Assembly: GCF_000143535.2 (NCBI RefSeq)
Contig: NC_037311.1
Coordinates: forward strand, 2,976,001 to 3,040,000
DNA length: 64,000 nt
Direction of reading: 5' to 3'
Source of the DNA: Botrytis cinerea B05.10
Lineage: Eukaryota > Ascomycota > Leotiomycetes > Helotiales > Sclerotiniaceae
Of the stretch, positions 32,881 to 44,679 are shown piece after piece. The notes beneath the pieces are model-generated. The model was not told where the DNA came from, did no database searches, and worked only from the letters and a program-made list of their open reading frames with translations. The translations under genes and the position numbers were made by a program. Position 1 is the first letter of the stretch, and each line of letters begins with the position of its first letter.

Positions 32881-35294
32881 ATGGGGATCAGTGGTATGTA
32901 CATAATTCATTGATAAACTCTACCAGTTTTCTCATGTTAACCACTTATAGGTCTTCTCCCTTTGCTCAAATCCATACAAAAGCCATGTAATTTGAAGAAG
33001 TTCGAGGGCAAAACCCTTGGGGTCGACGCTTATGGCTGGCTACATCGTGGAACTGTATCATGTGCTATGGATCTTGCCATGGGAAAGCCAACAAGAAAGT
33101 ATGGAGACCGAGACAAACCTGGGAAGAGATAGCTAACCCAAAAAGTAGATATGTTGAGTATTGTATGCACCGGGTACGAATGCTGCTGCATTTTGGCGTC
33201 ACTCCCTACTTGATATTCGATGGGGATTACTTGCCAAGTAAAGCTGCGACAGAAAAGGACAGAGAAAAGCGTCGGAAAGATAGTAAACGACTTGGACAAG
33301 AGTTATTGAATGCCGGAAAGACTTCCCAAGCGTACCTGGAATTCCAAAAGGCAGTCGACGTGACTCCTGAGATGGCCCGCCATGTTATCGATGAGTTGAA
33401 AGAGATGGGTGTACAATATGTTGTAGCTCCATATGAAGCCGATGCCCAAATGGTCTACCTGGAGCGAAAAGGTGTGATTGATGGAATATTATCCGAGGAC
33501 TCTGATCTTCTAGTATTCGGTGCTAAATGTCTTCTTACCAAGTTGGATCAGTATGGAAATTGTATTGAGGTCAACAAGGCCGATTTCTGCGCTTGCAAAG
33601 ATGTTAACTTGACAGGCTGGTCTGATGCCGAGTTTCGAAGAATGGCAATTTTAAGTGGCTGCGATTATTTGCCTAGTATGAGCAATATGGGGCTAAAGAC
33701 AGCGTATCGGTTGATTCGGAAGCATAAGACAATTGAAAAAGTCCTGCGTATGATTCAATTCGACGGAAAATTTCACGTGCCGAAAAATTACCTGGAATCT
33801 TTTTACCAAGCCGAATTCACCTTTTTACATCAAAGAGTTTTCTGTCCCCAATCTCTCACCTTAGTGCTTCATACCCAACCCGATCTTCCACTTACGGAAG
33901 ATCAAACCCAATTCATTGGGCACGACGTTTTACCAGAAATTGCCCAAGGAGTTGCGAAAGGCGATTTGAACCCCATCACCAAGCAACCTATTATCACTGG
34001 GCGTAGAAGCAAGATGGCAAATCCTTTCATGGCTTCAAAGAGATCTGTCTCCACAAGTGATCTCAAGAAGGGGGTTTCAATCGATACATATTTCAAAGCC
34101 AAGCGGACTCCTCTTGCGGAACTGGATATCAATTGCTTCACACATTCTCGTAGCCAACAGGAGGTTCTTTCTCGCAACCCTGAGACATGGGTTGCTGAAC
34201 CAGTCCGCCCTCATTTGCAACGAGCTACCACCAATCTTGAGCCTCAATTACCTCCCCACCCCACTCCACAAAGATCTGTTTCGACTGGAAGAAGAGTGGC
34301 TTCGCCCACAGAGTCTCGCCCACAAAAGCGTGCTCGTCTATGTGAAGACGATTCCTTTCTCCAAACACCAGGAGCTGGCCAAAATGTGGAACTTGGTCGA
34401 AGTCGTTTCTTTGCAGATGGATTCGAGGATGATAGTCCAAGTGTTACCAAGGTCTCCAAGAAGAAGAATAAGCAGAAGGAAGATATTACCATCTTCTCGG
34501 ATGATTCCATTGAGGAAGCGATGATGAGCATTCCAGATGTCGACAATTACTTGACAAATAAGCAGCCGAAAATCAATATTTTCAGAGATGCTTCAGTCAA
34601 ATCTACTCAGGGCTCACAGCAAAGCACAAGTCCGTTAACCGAGCATAACCAGGCTGAAGACTCCCAGGAGACGGTCCCGAGCCTCGAATCTTCGGCCTTC
34701 AGTAGGAATTCATCTGAGCAACCACCATCTCCGATCCCCGAATCATCCACCCCATTTTCAAGCCTGAAAAGCAAGTATTCCTTTGATGCTTCGACTCTGA
34801 GAACGCCGAAGGCTATTTTCAACCAAGGTCTTTCAACTACACCATCCTCCTCGGCTCAGTTCCAATCAAAGATTCCTGTTTCAACAAAGTTACCTACTGT
34901 AGCTGCCAAAAAACCCCTTGCCACTTCTACTAGATCTGTTCTCACGCCTCTCCAGCGATTAAGTGCTGCCGCCAACAATCGCTTCAGCCTACCACCAACA
35001 CCACCAATGACTCCTTTGCTCGCTGCTGGTCCTATCGCATTTCTTCGTGGGACATCCGGCCTCTCTTCCCCCGAAAACAACAAAAATAGCAAATCAAAAT
35101 TGGCAGCTGTTGAACCGGCATCCATCCCATTGCCCCCAGTCGATTTGATTGAAGAGGCTGCCTTGAATCAAAAGGGTAGTGAGGATATGATTATACCAGA
35201 CAGCGAGGGAGAGGATGAGCCATTGTCGCCTATCGAAGAGGGGCAAAGTAAGAGTTTCGGCCACCATTTGGGACGATTTGTATATGCTGGCTAA
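32881..35294 (+). CDS. EXO1: Exonuclease 1 (5'-3' flap/exonuclease, Rad2/FEN1 family)
   Basis: Three exons, 32881-32893 (13 nt), 32951-33098 and 33149-35294, join in phase to 768 residues. The tiny first exon encodes MGIS plus one base and is required for the invariant MGISGLLPLLKSI start. The third exon must begin at 33149, giving PTRKYVEYCMHRVRM. Catalytic acidic residues are in place: D30 (GVDAYGW), D78 (FDGDYLP), E150 and D152 (YEADAQ), D171 and D173 (EDSDLLVFG) and about D226 (SGCDYLPS), followed by the helix-hairpin-helix. The C-terminal half is disordered and Ser/Pro-rich, as usual. Exo1 acts in mismatch repair, end resection and telomere processing in the nucleus. Confidence 0.95.
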
Positions 35295-36805
35295 GGATAC
35301 CGAGGACACCTACCCGGATATGATGAATAATACCACGACCCTGCAACACTACGAAAAGATACGAACACATCGACAATGCTACGAGTGAAGGCGCCGAAAA
35401 CTTGATTGACACGCACACTATCAGCAGCAGAAGAGCATATGTTATTGGATTAATTGTCACTGTTAGATTTACTACATTATGGAGTTTGGAGCGAAGGATT
35501 AATTCAGGGATTTTGACATGGGAGGGATTACAAAAGAGTGTTTGGTGTCGGGAGTAATAGAAAGATCCATTGTGTGTTTCTCACTACAAGTGAGAAGAGA
35601 GAAATGGGAAAATAGATGAAGGCAAAAACGATATCCTGTTGCTCTTGTTTTTGAGCCTCAAATAAGGCTATTAGTTATGGTTAGGATTACTACTTACTAG
35701 GATGGAATGAGAAACGATAATGCAAAATGATACATTTATAGTTGATTTAGACATGCAATTAAAAACTTACTGTGAAGTCATGATGAATGAATGTGAGGAG
35801 TGTATTGTACCGTCAACGTTTTTTCTTCTATTTGCTCAATCCCCAGTTGACTCTAAGAATATCTAGCGATTGAAAATCTGAAAAAGGCAAATCTCGGGCG
35901 AGGTGAGCCTTGTAAATATTTTATTTGTGGTTCTCGGTGAGAATTCTGAGATGGTTGGTTGGTTGTCTACCGGGTTGTCTAGTGTGAGTGAGAAGTCAGA
36001 TAGCTATCACTTGTTGAAAGGTGAAAGTTGAGATATGTTAGTCTAGACAGACAGACAGATAGATAGATAGATAGATAGACTCTTGAGGGGATTGGAATAT
36101 GGATTTGAAATTGGAATTCTCAAGTTTCAAGTTTCAAGTTTTATTAATGTATATGCATACATACATACATAATAAAATTAATATATAACTATACTCTAAT
36201 CACAATATGAAAATATAACATTTTGAGAATTTGAAAAAATTGAAAATTCGACTCGATGAGCCTGAACTCTGGCTCGAATCTTGATCTTATTAATGTGAAT
36301 CTTGATGTGGATGTGGGTGTGGATGTGAATCTGATAATATCAAACTATAATTATATGTGTAATTATACTCGAGCAATTGTAAGTGTGTAAAAATCCCATA
36401 TATTCATTATATATCTCAACTTGATACATCATCTACTCAGTCTTCACACTCCTTACTTAGCTAGCCGACACTAATGTATCGATATAAGCAGTAGCAAAAA
36501 AAAACCCCCCCCATACCAGAATACAAGAAGGAAAAAGGGAGAATGAGATTATCTAACGCCCGCTTGTCCAACCAGATGATATTTAAAAAGTTTTTAAAAA
36601 AAAAGTTATAGCAACCCTATCAGGAATTCTTGTTTAAAGTAATCCCTTCCCTATCTCCCATCCATAATCTCTTGAATCCATCCTAGCCTAGCCTGTCCAT
36701 GTAAACTCCGGGTAAGCTTCTATGCTTTACTTTACGTGTGAAGAATATCTTCCCTATCATTCCAGTTGTCCATATCCCCACCCAACCATATCCATTTATC
36801 CGTCC
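35295..36805. other. Convergent intergenic region EXO1/BSD2
   Basis: AT-rich with a GACA/GATA tetranucleotide repeat at about 36045-36080, CATACATA repeats near 36155-36172, GATGTGGATGTGG repeats near 36300-36335 and a poly-A/poly-C junction near 36498-36513. No gene supported. Confidence 0.5.
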
Positions 36806-37960
36806 CTAAACAATAGTTTCACTCTCCTCTCCAGTCGCAATAATAGGAACTGGTAATCCACGATCTGGGCTTTGTAACACCAATTGTTCATGTCTCCTCG
36901 CTCTAATGAAATCGCTAAACGCTCTAATCAAGATGAACCATCCAACAATCATCAATGCGTACGCAAACCATTCACTACTAGCGATATCACCGATCCCTCC
37001 ACTTCCCGAATCCATTCCTGCAGTAGCAGCGGCGTTAACCTTGTCGGGGTCGAAATCATGAGAATTTGGATCGGGCGGTTGAGCATATGATGCATCACTT
37101 GCCCCTGAAGGTGGCGTAACGACATTATTCGTGCCTTTCATGTAGAAACCGTATTGGATAAGCGTAATTCCGAGACCGGCACGAGATCCATTTTTGGCGG
37201 CGTGAGTGGTGTGTAATAGATATGTGAGGAGGAAACCAACGAGTTGAAAAGACATGGATATCATAGCGTTCCAGATGAAAGAGAATAAGGAGCCAACTGG
37301 AAGGCCTTCGACATATACTTCATCTAGTCCGCCAAGCCCGGGAGCGAGAATGGTGGTTTCCCAGTATGGTGGTGCGGCATCTGCGGCGGCTTGTTCGTAT
37401 GTCTATATTTCATTAGTACGGGTTCACAACACAATGATATGTACACATACAGGGGGATGTTCTTCTTGTTTCTCGCCTCTCTCAGGCTTAGCACTCAGAT
37501 TCGCAAAAACACCATCCGATCCCGAACCGCCGCCATAAACCCTTCCACCCGTTGGCGGTACAAATGTCGGCACGGCCGTTACTGTTCTCTGAGCAGTTGG
37601 TCGATCATCGCTCGTCGCTTCATGCAATCTCTCCGTTGACGAAGAAGGATTTCCACGCATTAATCGTTGTCTATCATCTCCATCGTTATCCTCATCGTCA
37701 GATCCGTCGTCACCAAAAGTATCCGCTAGATTCTGGTCGACAGGCGCTACGTGATGTCGTGAAGGAGAGGAACCTCGCGATCGGAAGGACGGCGGAGGGG
37801 ATGTAGGTGTCGGAGGGGTATCTTCATCGTTCGCAGACACCTATATTGAGATGTGTTAGTATTTATTCTCTTTTTGAATCGCAACCATTGCATGCACTAC
37901 TGAAATCGTGGCGCGGAATAGGTGGGGATTACGCACCCTCTCATATCGTTGCGAACTCAT
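36806..37960 (-). CDS. BSD2/NDFIP-family membrane adaptor (DUF2370)
   Basis: Three exons (37960-37937, 37840-37451, 37402-36806) join in phase to 336 residues. The first coding exon is only 24 nt (MSSQRYER). The N-terminal third is disordered and acidic/serine-rich. After AAPPYWETTILAPG comes GLPVGSLFSFIWNAMISMSFQLVGFLLTYLLHTTHAAKNGSRAGLGITLIQYGF, the conserved transmembrane core of the family, and a further hydrophobic helix EWFAYALMIVGWFILIRAF. In yeast Bsd2 resides in Golgi/endosomes and recruits the ubiquitin ligase Rsp5 to metal transporters and faulty membrane proteins. A full PPxY motif is not obvious; APPYW is at best degenerate. Family secure, exact cargo unknown. Confidence 0.9.
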
Positions 37961-38937
37961 CTTAAAATTGATTTGGGGATTCGAATAAGACAGAAAAGGA
38001 AAATGGCCCAGGAACCAAACTCGAGTTGTGGGCGAATGAATGTAAAGGGTGAAGTAGGGGAAAGGAAGAAAAGAAAAAAGGTGATTGTGTGAAGAGTCAG
38101 GAGGTTTATTATTAAAGGAAGAAGTAGAAGGTCGTGGAGAAGGATGGTCCTCTCGGCTTTGTTTGAGATATGAGATGGGTTACAAGATTGTTAGGTGGTA
38201 CTCTGATTTTATGAGGGTGCTCGTAATAACCATAATAAATCTGTAGCGCCACATTCATTCGCTAGAAATCGGTGGTGTATTTTGGAGGGAAAAGGCGCAG
38301 CAGCAACCGTGATTAGTAATAATAAGAGATATATTTCGTATATGGTATATTTCGTAGAATTGCTCCCTAAATACGCGTATATCGGTGTTTAAAGTTCCTC
38401 CATCATAATTCCCAATACCTGTATAATCTCTTACCAATCATGCCCCCCAAATCACCTGCCCACTGCTCCTATGTCAGCTGCGAACTCACTACACCCACGC
38501 CATCGCTTTTCCCTCAATCGACTATCCCCACACCCAGCCATCCACCCACCCAATCTCTAACATCACATCACATCACATCCAAATATAGCAGCGCCGCACC
38601 GCACCGCACCGCACTCACCATGCGTCCCGGACCTGCTCACGCTGCTGTAGCCAAAATCTCGCGCATACAGTAATAGACAAATAACATGGACCTGCCCACT
38701 AATAACTTATTAAACGAACTAAAAACTTGCATTCCTCTCTAGGCTCACGCGCAGGCTCAGCCTCTAGCTCACCCTATCATTCCTTTCACCACCCCCTCCG
38801 CAAAAAAGTAATGACCGCATCCTGTACCTACCTACCTACCTACCCACAATCTGCATTGAAAATCCATTTTACTTCTCCCCCTCCAATTCCACGACACGCG
38901 AAAGATTCTCCAGAGCATTTCATTTATTTCACACATC
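37961..38937. other. Divergent promoter region BSD2/CBP6
   Basis: Short simple repeats only: CATCA copies at about 38562-38580, CCGCA copies at about 38592-38612 and CTAC copies near 38825-38843. No gene supported. Confidence 0.5.
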
Positions 38938-39927
38938 ATGTCGCAATCGGTAAGTTTTGGGTTTTGCTTTCCCCTTTGTGTTTGTGTTTTATTCGATTTG
39001 ATTTGATTTGATTTTATCGTATTGGTCTTTGATGGTGATGGTGGTTGGTGGTGGTGTTTGGAAACTCAAATCCCTGAACTTTGTTTCGGGGGCGAGCTAC
39101 TGTACTATGAGATGGGATGAGATGAGATGTGCTCGCTTGGGCTAGAAGTCTAGATCTTCATGGCAGGGGATGCATCGGATGGGATGGGGCGAAAGAGAAT
39201 AGTGATGCGACGAGGACTCGTTGAACTTTTTACTCTGCATAAGCTATATTCGCATTATCCTCCACGCCTCCCTGTCCTGTTGCCCTCCTCTTGCCTCTTA
39301 CCCCCCTCCCCTCCCTAAACCACCCAACAACTAACACTCCCTCTCCCCCAGCCCGCCTACCGCCACACCCTCCGCGCTCTCTCCCGCTGGCCCAAAGACG
39401 CACTCCGTCCCGAAGCCCAATTCCAAGACGCCATCCGTCGACGTCTCGAACGCGTATCTGCCGCCGGAACCTTCAGTGAAAAGAAAGAGCTGGGCCAGGT
39501 AAACGCACTGTATAGTTTACTCGAGAATCGCTATTCGGGAAAGGTGCGTTTGATTTATTCTATCCTATTCTATCCTATTCGATTCGATTCTTATTTTTAG
39601 GAGATGAGAGATGGGATCTGGGAAAGAGACATTTTGGGGGAGGCGAGAAGAAAAGAGAGGGAGATGGAGAGTTTTTTTTTTTTTTTTTTTGGAAGGGAAA
39701 TGCGGGAGGATATTTCTTTATATTTATTTTCATTCCCCCCCCCCTTCCCAAAACCCAACTAACACCCCCCACCCCCAATCTAGTACCCCCTCACAAGCAA
39801 AACCCTCCAACCCGCCAGCAACCCAACATACTACGACGATCTAGTGAAGGAGCTCGAGGAGGCTCCCAATCGGAGCTGGTTCCAACAGCAGCTGAACAGG
39901 TGGAAGGGCGCTTTGCGATTTCAATGA
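38938..39927 (+). CDS. Cytochrome bc1 complex assembly factor, CBP6/UQCC2-like
   Basis: Three exons, 38938-38949 (12 nt), 39352-39543 and 39784-39927, join at phase 0 to 115 residues. The introns are 402 and 240 nt, unusually long here, and the second contains a 19-T run and a C run. The protein starts MSQS, then PAYRHTLRALSRWPKD...RRRLE, a central helix with VNALYSLLENRYSGKYPL and the block TLQPASNPTYYDDLV. The last block aligns with the yeast Cbp6 segment containing KPAGNPQYYQRL as I remember it. Cbp6/UQCC2 proteins bind the mitochondrial ribosome tunnel exit and newly made cytochrome b. Identification rests on this short similarity, so moderate confidence. Confidence 0.72.
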
Positions 39928-40648
39928 GATGAATTGGTTTGTGCTTGCCAATATACAAGTGTGACGATGGATGATGAAAAGGACATGGGAAAATATATAT
40001 GTATGGGGGAAAATTAGGATGGATGTATATATAAATAGGGAATGGAATGGAATGAACGGAATTTTGTAAATACAATACTAGGCGTTTAGTAAGATTGATT
40101 GATTGATTGATTGATTGACTGACTGATTGATTAATCAACGGGTTCGATAAATAAAAAGATATCTGGGAATGAAAAAACGAAGAGATGATTGTACAAGTGC
40201 AAATGTACTTGTATCACCATATCACTCGGGAAACAAACGGGTACACCATTGGGGAATCATGATCCAATTATCGAAGCATATTTACTCGAGTCGTGAAACT
40301 CTGAATCTCTAGCTAGATGCCAAGCTCATTTTTGCTTTCTTTCCCTTTTCATTCTTCCCTTCTACTTTCTATGAGCCCGAGAGGAAAGTAAAGGAAGTGC
40401 AATAGCAACTCTTGCTCTGCACAGTACGTGTATACGAAAGCACACAGCTCATCACTCCATTCCTCCTACCGAGATTACAACCCCAGATATCCAAACTTGC
40501 AAGCTGTGATTCCACTGCCAAGCTGGTATCCTCGAGGTAGATGACGGAATTCTACGAGGTCTGTCGATTCTTTACTGTTTGCCCCAAGATGCATATTCCC
40601 TTCCCCTCCCCTCCCCTCCCCTCCCCTCCCCTCCCCATTGCCACCCCC
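39928..40648. other. Convergent 3' intergenic region CBP6/CTP1
   Basis: GATT/GACT tetranucleotide repeat at about 40096-40132 and a CCCCT tandem run at 40598-40636, which lies directly after the CTP1 stop codon on the minus strand (GGGGA repeats in its mRNA). No gene supported. Confidence 0.55.
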
Positions 40649-41757
40649 CTAGATAAATCTACCATTCGGATCCACTCTGCCCATCAACTCAATACTCTGT
40701 TCATACATCGTAAACACAATCCCGCCACTCAAGATCAATCTCCCCAATCTCGGCAAGGCCCCACTCCAAAATGTAAACAACCCCTCATTCTTCGCAATCA
40801 AACTCGCGCAGTGGAAACTATTCTTATACAGCGTTCTCGCCTCGATACTCTGCATGCGCGTCTTGACCGTATCGAGCGGTTGCGTCACGTAAACCGTGAT
40901 GATACCTGCCAACCCCCCGATTCCAAAGGTAGACAAAACGCCCAGTTTTTCCCCGGGCGCGGTATAAGATTGCGCGAGCTGACGCAGCGAAGTGTAGGAA
41001 CCGAAACGGACAGCCGAATTGGCAGATTGACGGGCGGTGGTGGGGACGAAACCTTGGAAGAATCCGCGCAGGCCTCTCTCGCGGGCGATTATGGGAACGG
41101 CGTGGAGAAAGCCTCGAAGACGAGGTTTGGCGGATTTGCGGTCGTCGATTCTGGGAGAGGGTTAGATTTTCATTTGGAGAGGATAGAGAACTGGTGAGGA
41201 GGGAATTACAAAGTGGTTTTGATACTCTCGAAAGGCGTCACTGCAAGTAAACTCTCCGTAACACCAGCTCCAAATCCAGCAATTACAGTTCTGGGTCCGG
41301 AAATCTTTCCATCGGCGTCTTGGAGTAGTGCTTTATATTGATCGAATGCGACGAATCCTATTTGCAATTGAAATTAGCATTCATTCACATCCACACCTCT
41401 CCCACAAGATCAACTCCCCTCCCCCTCACATCCCCTTCCACCCAAAGCAAATCCCCATTCCAACCCCCAAAACCCCAAGCGAAAAAGAAAAAAAAAACAC
41501 ATACTAATCCCCGCCTTCAACGAATTCCCAATAATCAGCGTCGTGCACCCGGCATACCAGGCGCTCCCAAACTTCGGCCACGGCAGCTTCCCGCTCTCGG
41601 GCAATCTCCTATTCAGCTGCGTCCGCGTCTTTGCAAATTCAAACGGATACGTGATTGCGATTTCGACGGCGCCCGCCGTGCTGCCGGCGATGATGCTGCG
41701 CAGCGCCGAGGGTCTTTGTTTGGGGGGCTCTGAAGTGCTGGCTGTGGTGGTGGCCAT
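40649..41757 (-). CDS. CTP1: Mitochondrial tricarboxylate (citrate) carrier
   Basis: Three exons (41757-41505, 41357-41210, 41150-40649) join in phase to 300 residues, the standard carrier length. Start ATG 41757 (MATTTASTSE) is preferred to an in-frame upstream ATG that would add a hydrophobic stretch. Three mitochondrial-carrier repeats are visible, each with its P-x-[DE]-x-x-[KR] signature: PFEFAKTR, PFESIKTT and PLDTVKTR. The blocks NSLKAGIRFVAFDQYK, GFFQGFVPTTARQSANSAVRFGSY and LRSIIAGSTAGAVEIAITYP are typical of citrate transport protein. It exchanges matrix citrate for cytosolic malate or citrate across the inner membrane, feeding acetyl-CoA synthesis. Directly behind the stop lies a G-rich tandem run in the sense strand. 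Confidence 0.94.
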
Positions 41758-42624
41758 GGTGGGTGGTGTGAGAATGACAATAGCAATAACGAATACAAGA
41801 AACGAACTCAAAAGTTATGCTCTATCCAAGGAGAGCAAAAAGAGCTATCTATCTACCAACAGGGATTCACGCGGGCGGGAAACACTTTTTTCTTTTTGGT
41901 ACCCTGCGTTTATTTATTTTATTCCTTGGGTTGGGGTTTGTGATGCAATCGACTCGTTGAAACCGATGCTCGGTGCTGGCCGCTTTTAGGGAGGGGTACT
42001 TCGGGTTATCGATTGATAGATCTTTGCTGAAAATGGGATCTGCTTAGTTCACTTGTTAGGTATTACTACCTGGGTAGCAATAGTGTTATGGATACCGAGT
42101 GACAGTTGGCGAATGTATAAATAAATTCAATGCAGAGGACAATCCCTATCTTCATAAGTATAGTCGTCTTCGTGTATCCCATATGCATGATGTTGACTTG
42201 TATCTCTGGCTCACATTTTCCGCGTGAGTGTTACCTACTTGCCGCTTTAATTTACCCGCCTAAACTCTCCAGGTCACCAAAATGAAATCAACATCCCGTC
42301 AGATCTCAAGTGCACAGCAAAATGAATATTATAACATCTCGAATTTTGATTCTGCAATATACTCGTACAGTCAAAAAAATATAGAACTGTTCAGTCATGC
42401 AAAGATAGGCAGTCTAATGTACAACCAGTATTGTATGCGCATGGATTGAAATCCCAACCAACCCAATACTCCATATGCATTTCGATCCGCCCTTCCCAAC
42501 GCCTTGGTAAGTTAACCATTTCCGCCCATACAAGGAAGTGATGTTTTCAAGAACAAAAAACTCTACAAAAAAATATGCCCGTCCATTGACCCCAGCCAGA
42601 TGCCATCCATCCCATTATTTGACC
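41758..42624. other. Intergenic upstream of CTP1 and downstream of HPC2
   Basis: CTP1 promoter plus the 3' end of the HPC2-like gene. A TATTACTACCTGGGTAGCAATA-like imperfect dyad is near 42061-42082. No gene supported. Confidence 0.45.
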
Positions 42625-44679
42625 TTACTGATTAAAAACCATGGGTGTTCCTCCCAAACTCGGTGCGAGTTGTATGGTGTTATATCCTCCCGGCATACCA
42701 GCCATGGAACCCATCTGCTCTCGTTCAATTTTCTCTTGCTCCATGCGTGCACGATCAGCTTTCGTGATACGAGCTTTACGTGCTGCTGTGTTCCCACCAC
42801 GAGAACCCGCTCCGCTTGATGTAGCAGCAGCTTTACCACCCGTACTGACACGACTTGTGGTGGTTTTCTCGCCAGTGGCAGCTTTTGGCTTTCGAACTCG
42901 AGGTTTCTTTGCTGGACCCTCACCCCTGTGTAATGAATTAGTTCTGCATCGGGTTTCATCAATGGTTTGTGGTACATACCTCTCGAGTGTTGGTTTCTCA
43001 CCCTCTCGAACGAGAGGACCAGAATATACGAAGAAGCCATCATTTACAGCGGCAGCTTGTTCCTCCCAAATCATCTCCGAATCGTCAACAAAGCCGTCGT
43101 CTTTGTCGTACTCATCCTCCTTGGTCTTTCTCTTGGGAGCAGCCTTAGCTTTCCTTGTACCACTATCAGTACCCACTCGCCCATCACTCATTCCACCCAT
43201 CTCAACATTACTACCCTCTCCTTCAGAATCTAGTGACATTTCATCACCACTCTCCTTGTTGGAGCCATTTCTCTCCAAGGCTGCACCTGCTGCTGCAACC
43301 CTTGCGAGCCGATCACGTTGAGCTGCCAATCGGGGGTGTAAAGCATCCCAGCCATATTTCTCCTCGGCCGTACGAGCGAAATTGACATAAATATTTACAT
43401 CGCCATTCAAGGGGATATCCAGAACAATCGTGGGGGCACGCGTCTCCGTACCATCATTGCCTCCCAATCCCATCAGGCCTGAACCAGGAAGTGGCGGCGG
43501 GGTAAGAAGAATATCTTTTTCTTTCTCTTTCTCTTTGCCCTTCGTCGGTGGCTTTGGCGTTGATGTTCCAGATACTCCGTTGGTTACGGCTTTCTTATTG
43601 GAATTACCGTTTGAAACTTGAGGTTCCTTTTGCACCAAAACAATTGGTGCAGTAGGTGGTGTTGGAGCAGGCATTGGTTGTGAGGTTAATGTTGGGGTAG
43701 GTGCAAAGGGCCGCGGACTATTTGTCTCAGACATTGCTGATAAGCCTAACCTGTTAACAATTGGGGAGGCAGGTAAGGAAGTATGTCCGTCTTGTTGACG
43801 TTGTTGATGCATTAAAAACGAGTGAGCCGACGGCGAGGTCAATGGCTGATTAGGAGGGTCGACAAGACTGGCGATGGAAGGCGATGCACTTGCGCGATTG
43901 GGGACTTGGGGTGGAATGGGAGAACCTTGAGAATTATTGTACGAGTGGTGACTGACGAGGGTTTCTCGAACAGGATCATAATTAGATCTAATCGGATCAT
44001 AATTTTGACCACTCGTACGGACAGCACTCTGTGGTTGTGGCTGTTGTATTGCCACCTGTGACTGGGGTTGACTGATTTGTTGCTGTGCTTGTTGCTGTAC
44101 TTGTTGCTGTACTTGTTGCTGTACCTGTTGTGGCGGAGGAACTTGAGGATTTGGTTGAGGTGGGGCGGAATTAAAGAAAGATTTGGGAATAGCCTCACTT
44201 TGACCCGAAGCGGTAATCATAGCGTTCTGTACTGGTGGGGTTGCAGGGGCGCTGAAACTAACATCACTCAAATGCATTCCCGGAGCCTCAGTAATCTTTG
44301 TTTGTCGTGATGATTCCCCGCCATTGGCATTTTCGGAAGGTGTCGCCTTTGGCTTTCGTGATCGTGCAGAAGGAGGAGCATTAGGGTCTCTTGGTTTGCG
44401 TACTCTTTTAGGTTTTGGAGCGTCGGTATTGGTGGCCGAACTAGCATCACCGGCCTTTAGTCTAGGTTTCCTCACGGCCTTCTTCCGGGTTGGCTTTTCT
44501 GACGTTGAACCGACGCCATTAGATTGGTTGACGGTGATGCTATTTGAATCATTACGAAGTTGTATGTCATCTATCTCGGGACTGGATCTTGGTGGGGATG
44601 ATAAATCGGAATTGCTGTTGTTGGAACCCATCTGTGGCGAAACCCCGCGAACGTGATGAGAATTTGACATTTTTGACAA
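42625..44679 (-). CDS. HPC2: HIR histone-chaperone complex subunit, HPC2/ubinuclein-like
   Basis: One long frame of 684 residues. It contains a probable 54-nt intron (42979-42926, GTATGT donor, CTAAT branch, ACAG acceptor) that is a multiple of three and has no stop. Splicing yields 666 residues with LERGEGPAKKPRVRK at the junction. The key domain is the Hpc2-related domain, DEYDKDDGFVDDSEMIWEE...DGFFVYSGPLV (about residues 515-555), preceded by a conserved block TIVLDIPLNGDVNIYVNFAR. The N-terminus is basic with AT-hook-like PKRVRKPRDP sequence. The middle is Gln/Pro-rich with a VQQQ tandem repeat, and the C-terminus is Lys/Arg-rich. Hpc2 links the HIR complex to replication-independent H3-H4 deposition in the nucleus. 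Confidence 0.88.
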   Translation of the reverse strand: MSKMSNSHHVRGVSPQMGSNNSNSDLSSPPRSSPEIDDIQLRNDSNSITVNQSNGVGSTSEKPTRKKAVRKPRLKAGDASSATNTDAPKPKRVRKPRDPNAPPSARSRKPKATPSENANGGESSRQTKITEAPGMHLSDVSFSAPATPPVQNAMITASGQSEAIPKSFFNSAPPQPNPQVPPPQQVQQQVQQQVQQQAQQQISQPQSQVAIQQPQPQSAVRTSGQNYDPIRSNYDPVRETLVSHHSYNNSQGSPIPPQVPNRASASPSIASLVDPPNQPLTSPSAHSFLMHQQRQQDGHTSLPASPIVNRLGLSAMSETNSPRPFAPTPTLTSQPMPAPTPPTAPIVLVQKEPQVSNGNSNKKAVTNGVSGTSTPKPPTKGKEKEKEKDILLTPPPLPGSGLMGLGGNDGTETRAPTIVLDIPLNGDVNIYVNFARTAEEKYGWDALHPRLAAQRDRLARVAAAGAALERNGSNKESGDEMSLDSEGEGSNVEMGGMSDGRVGTDSGTRKAKAAPKRKTKEDEYDKDDGFVDDSEMIWEEQAAAVNDGFFVYSGPLVREGEKPTLERYVPQTIDETRCRTNSLHRGEGPAKKPRVRKPKAATGEKTTTSRVSTGGKAAATSSGAGSRGGNTAARKARITKADRARMEQEKIEREQMGSMAGMPGGYNTIQLAPSLGGTPMVFNQ

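Noticed and set aside
42641..43321. 226-codon plus-strand frame inside the HPC2-like gene
   Set aside because: Antisense shadow of the Ser/Lys-rich coding sequence; the sense strand has a clear domain.
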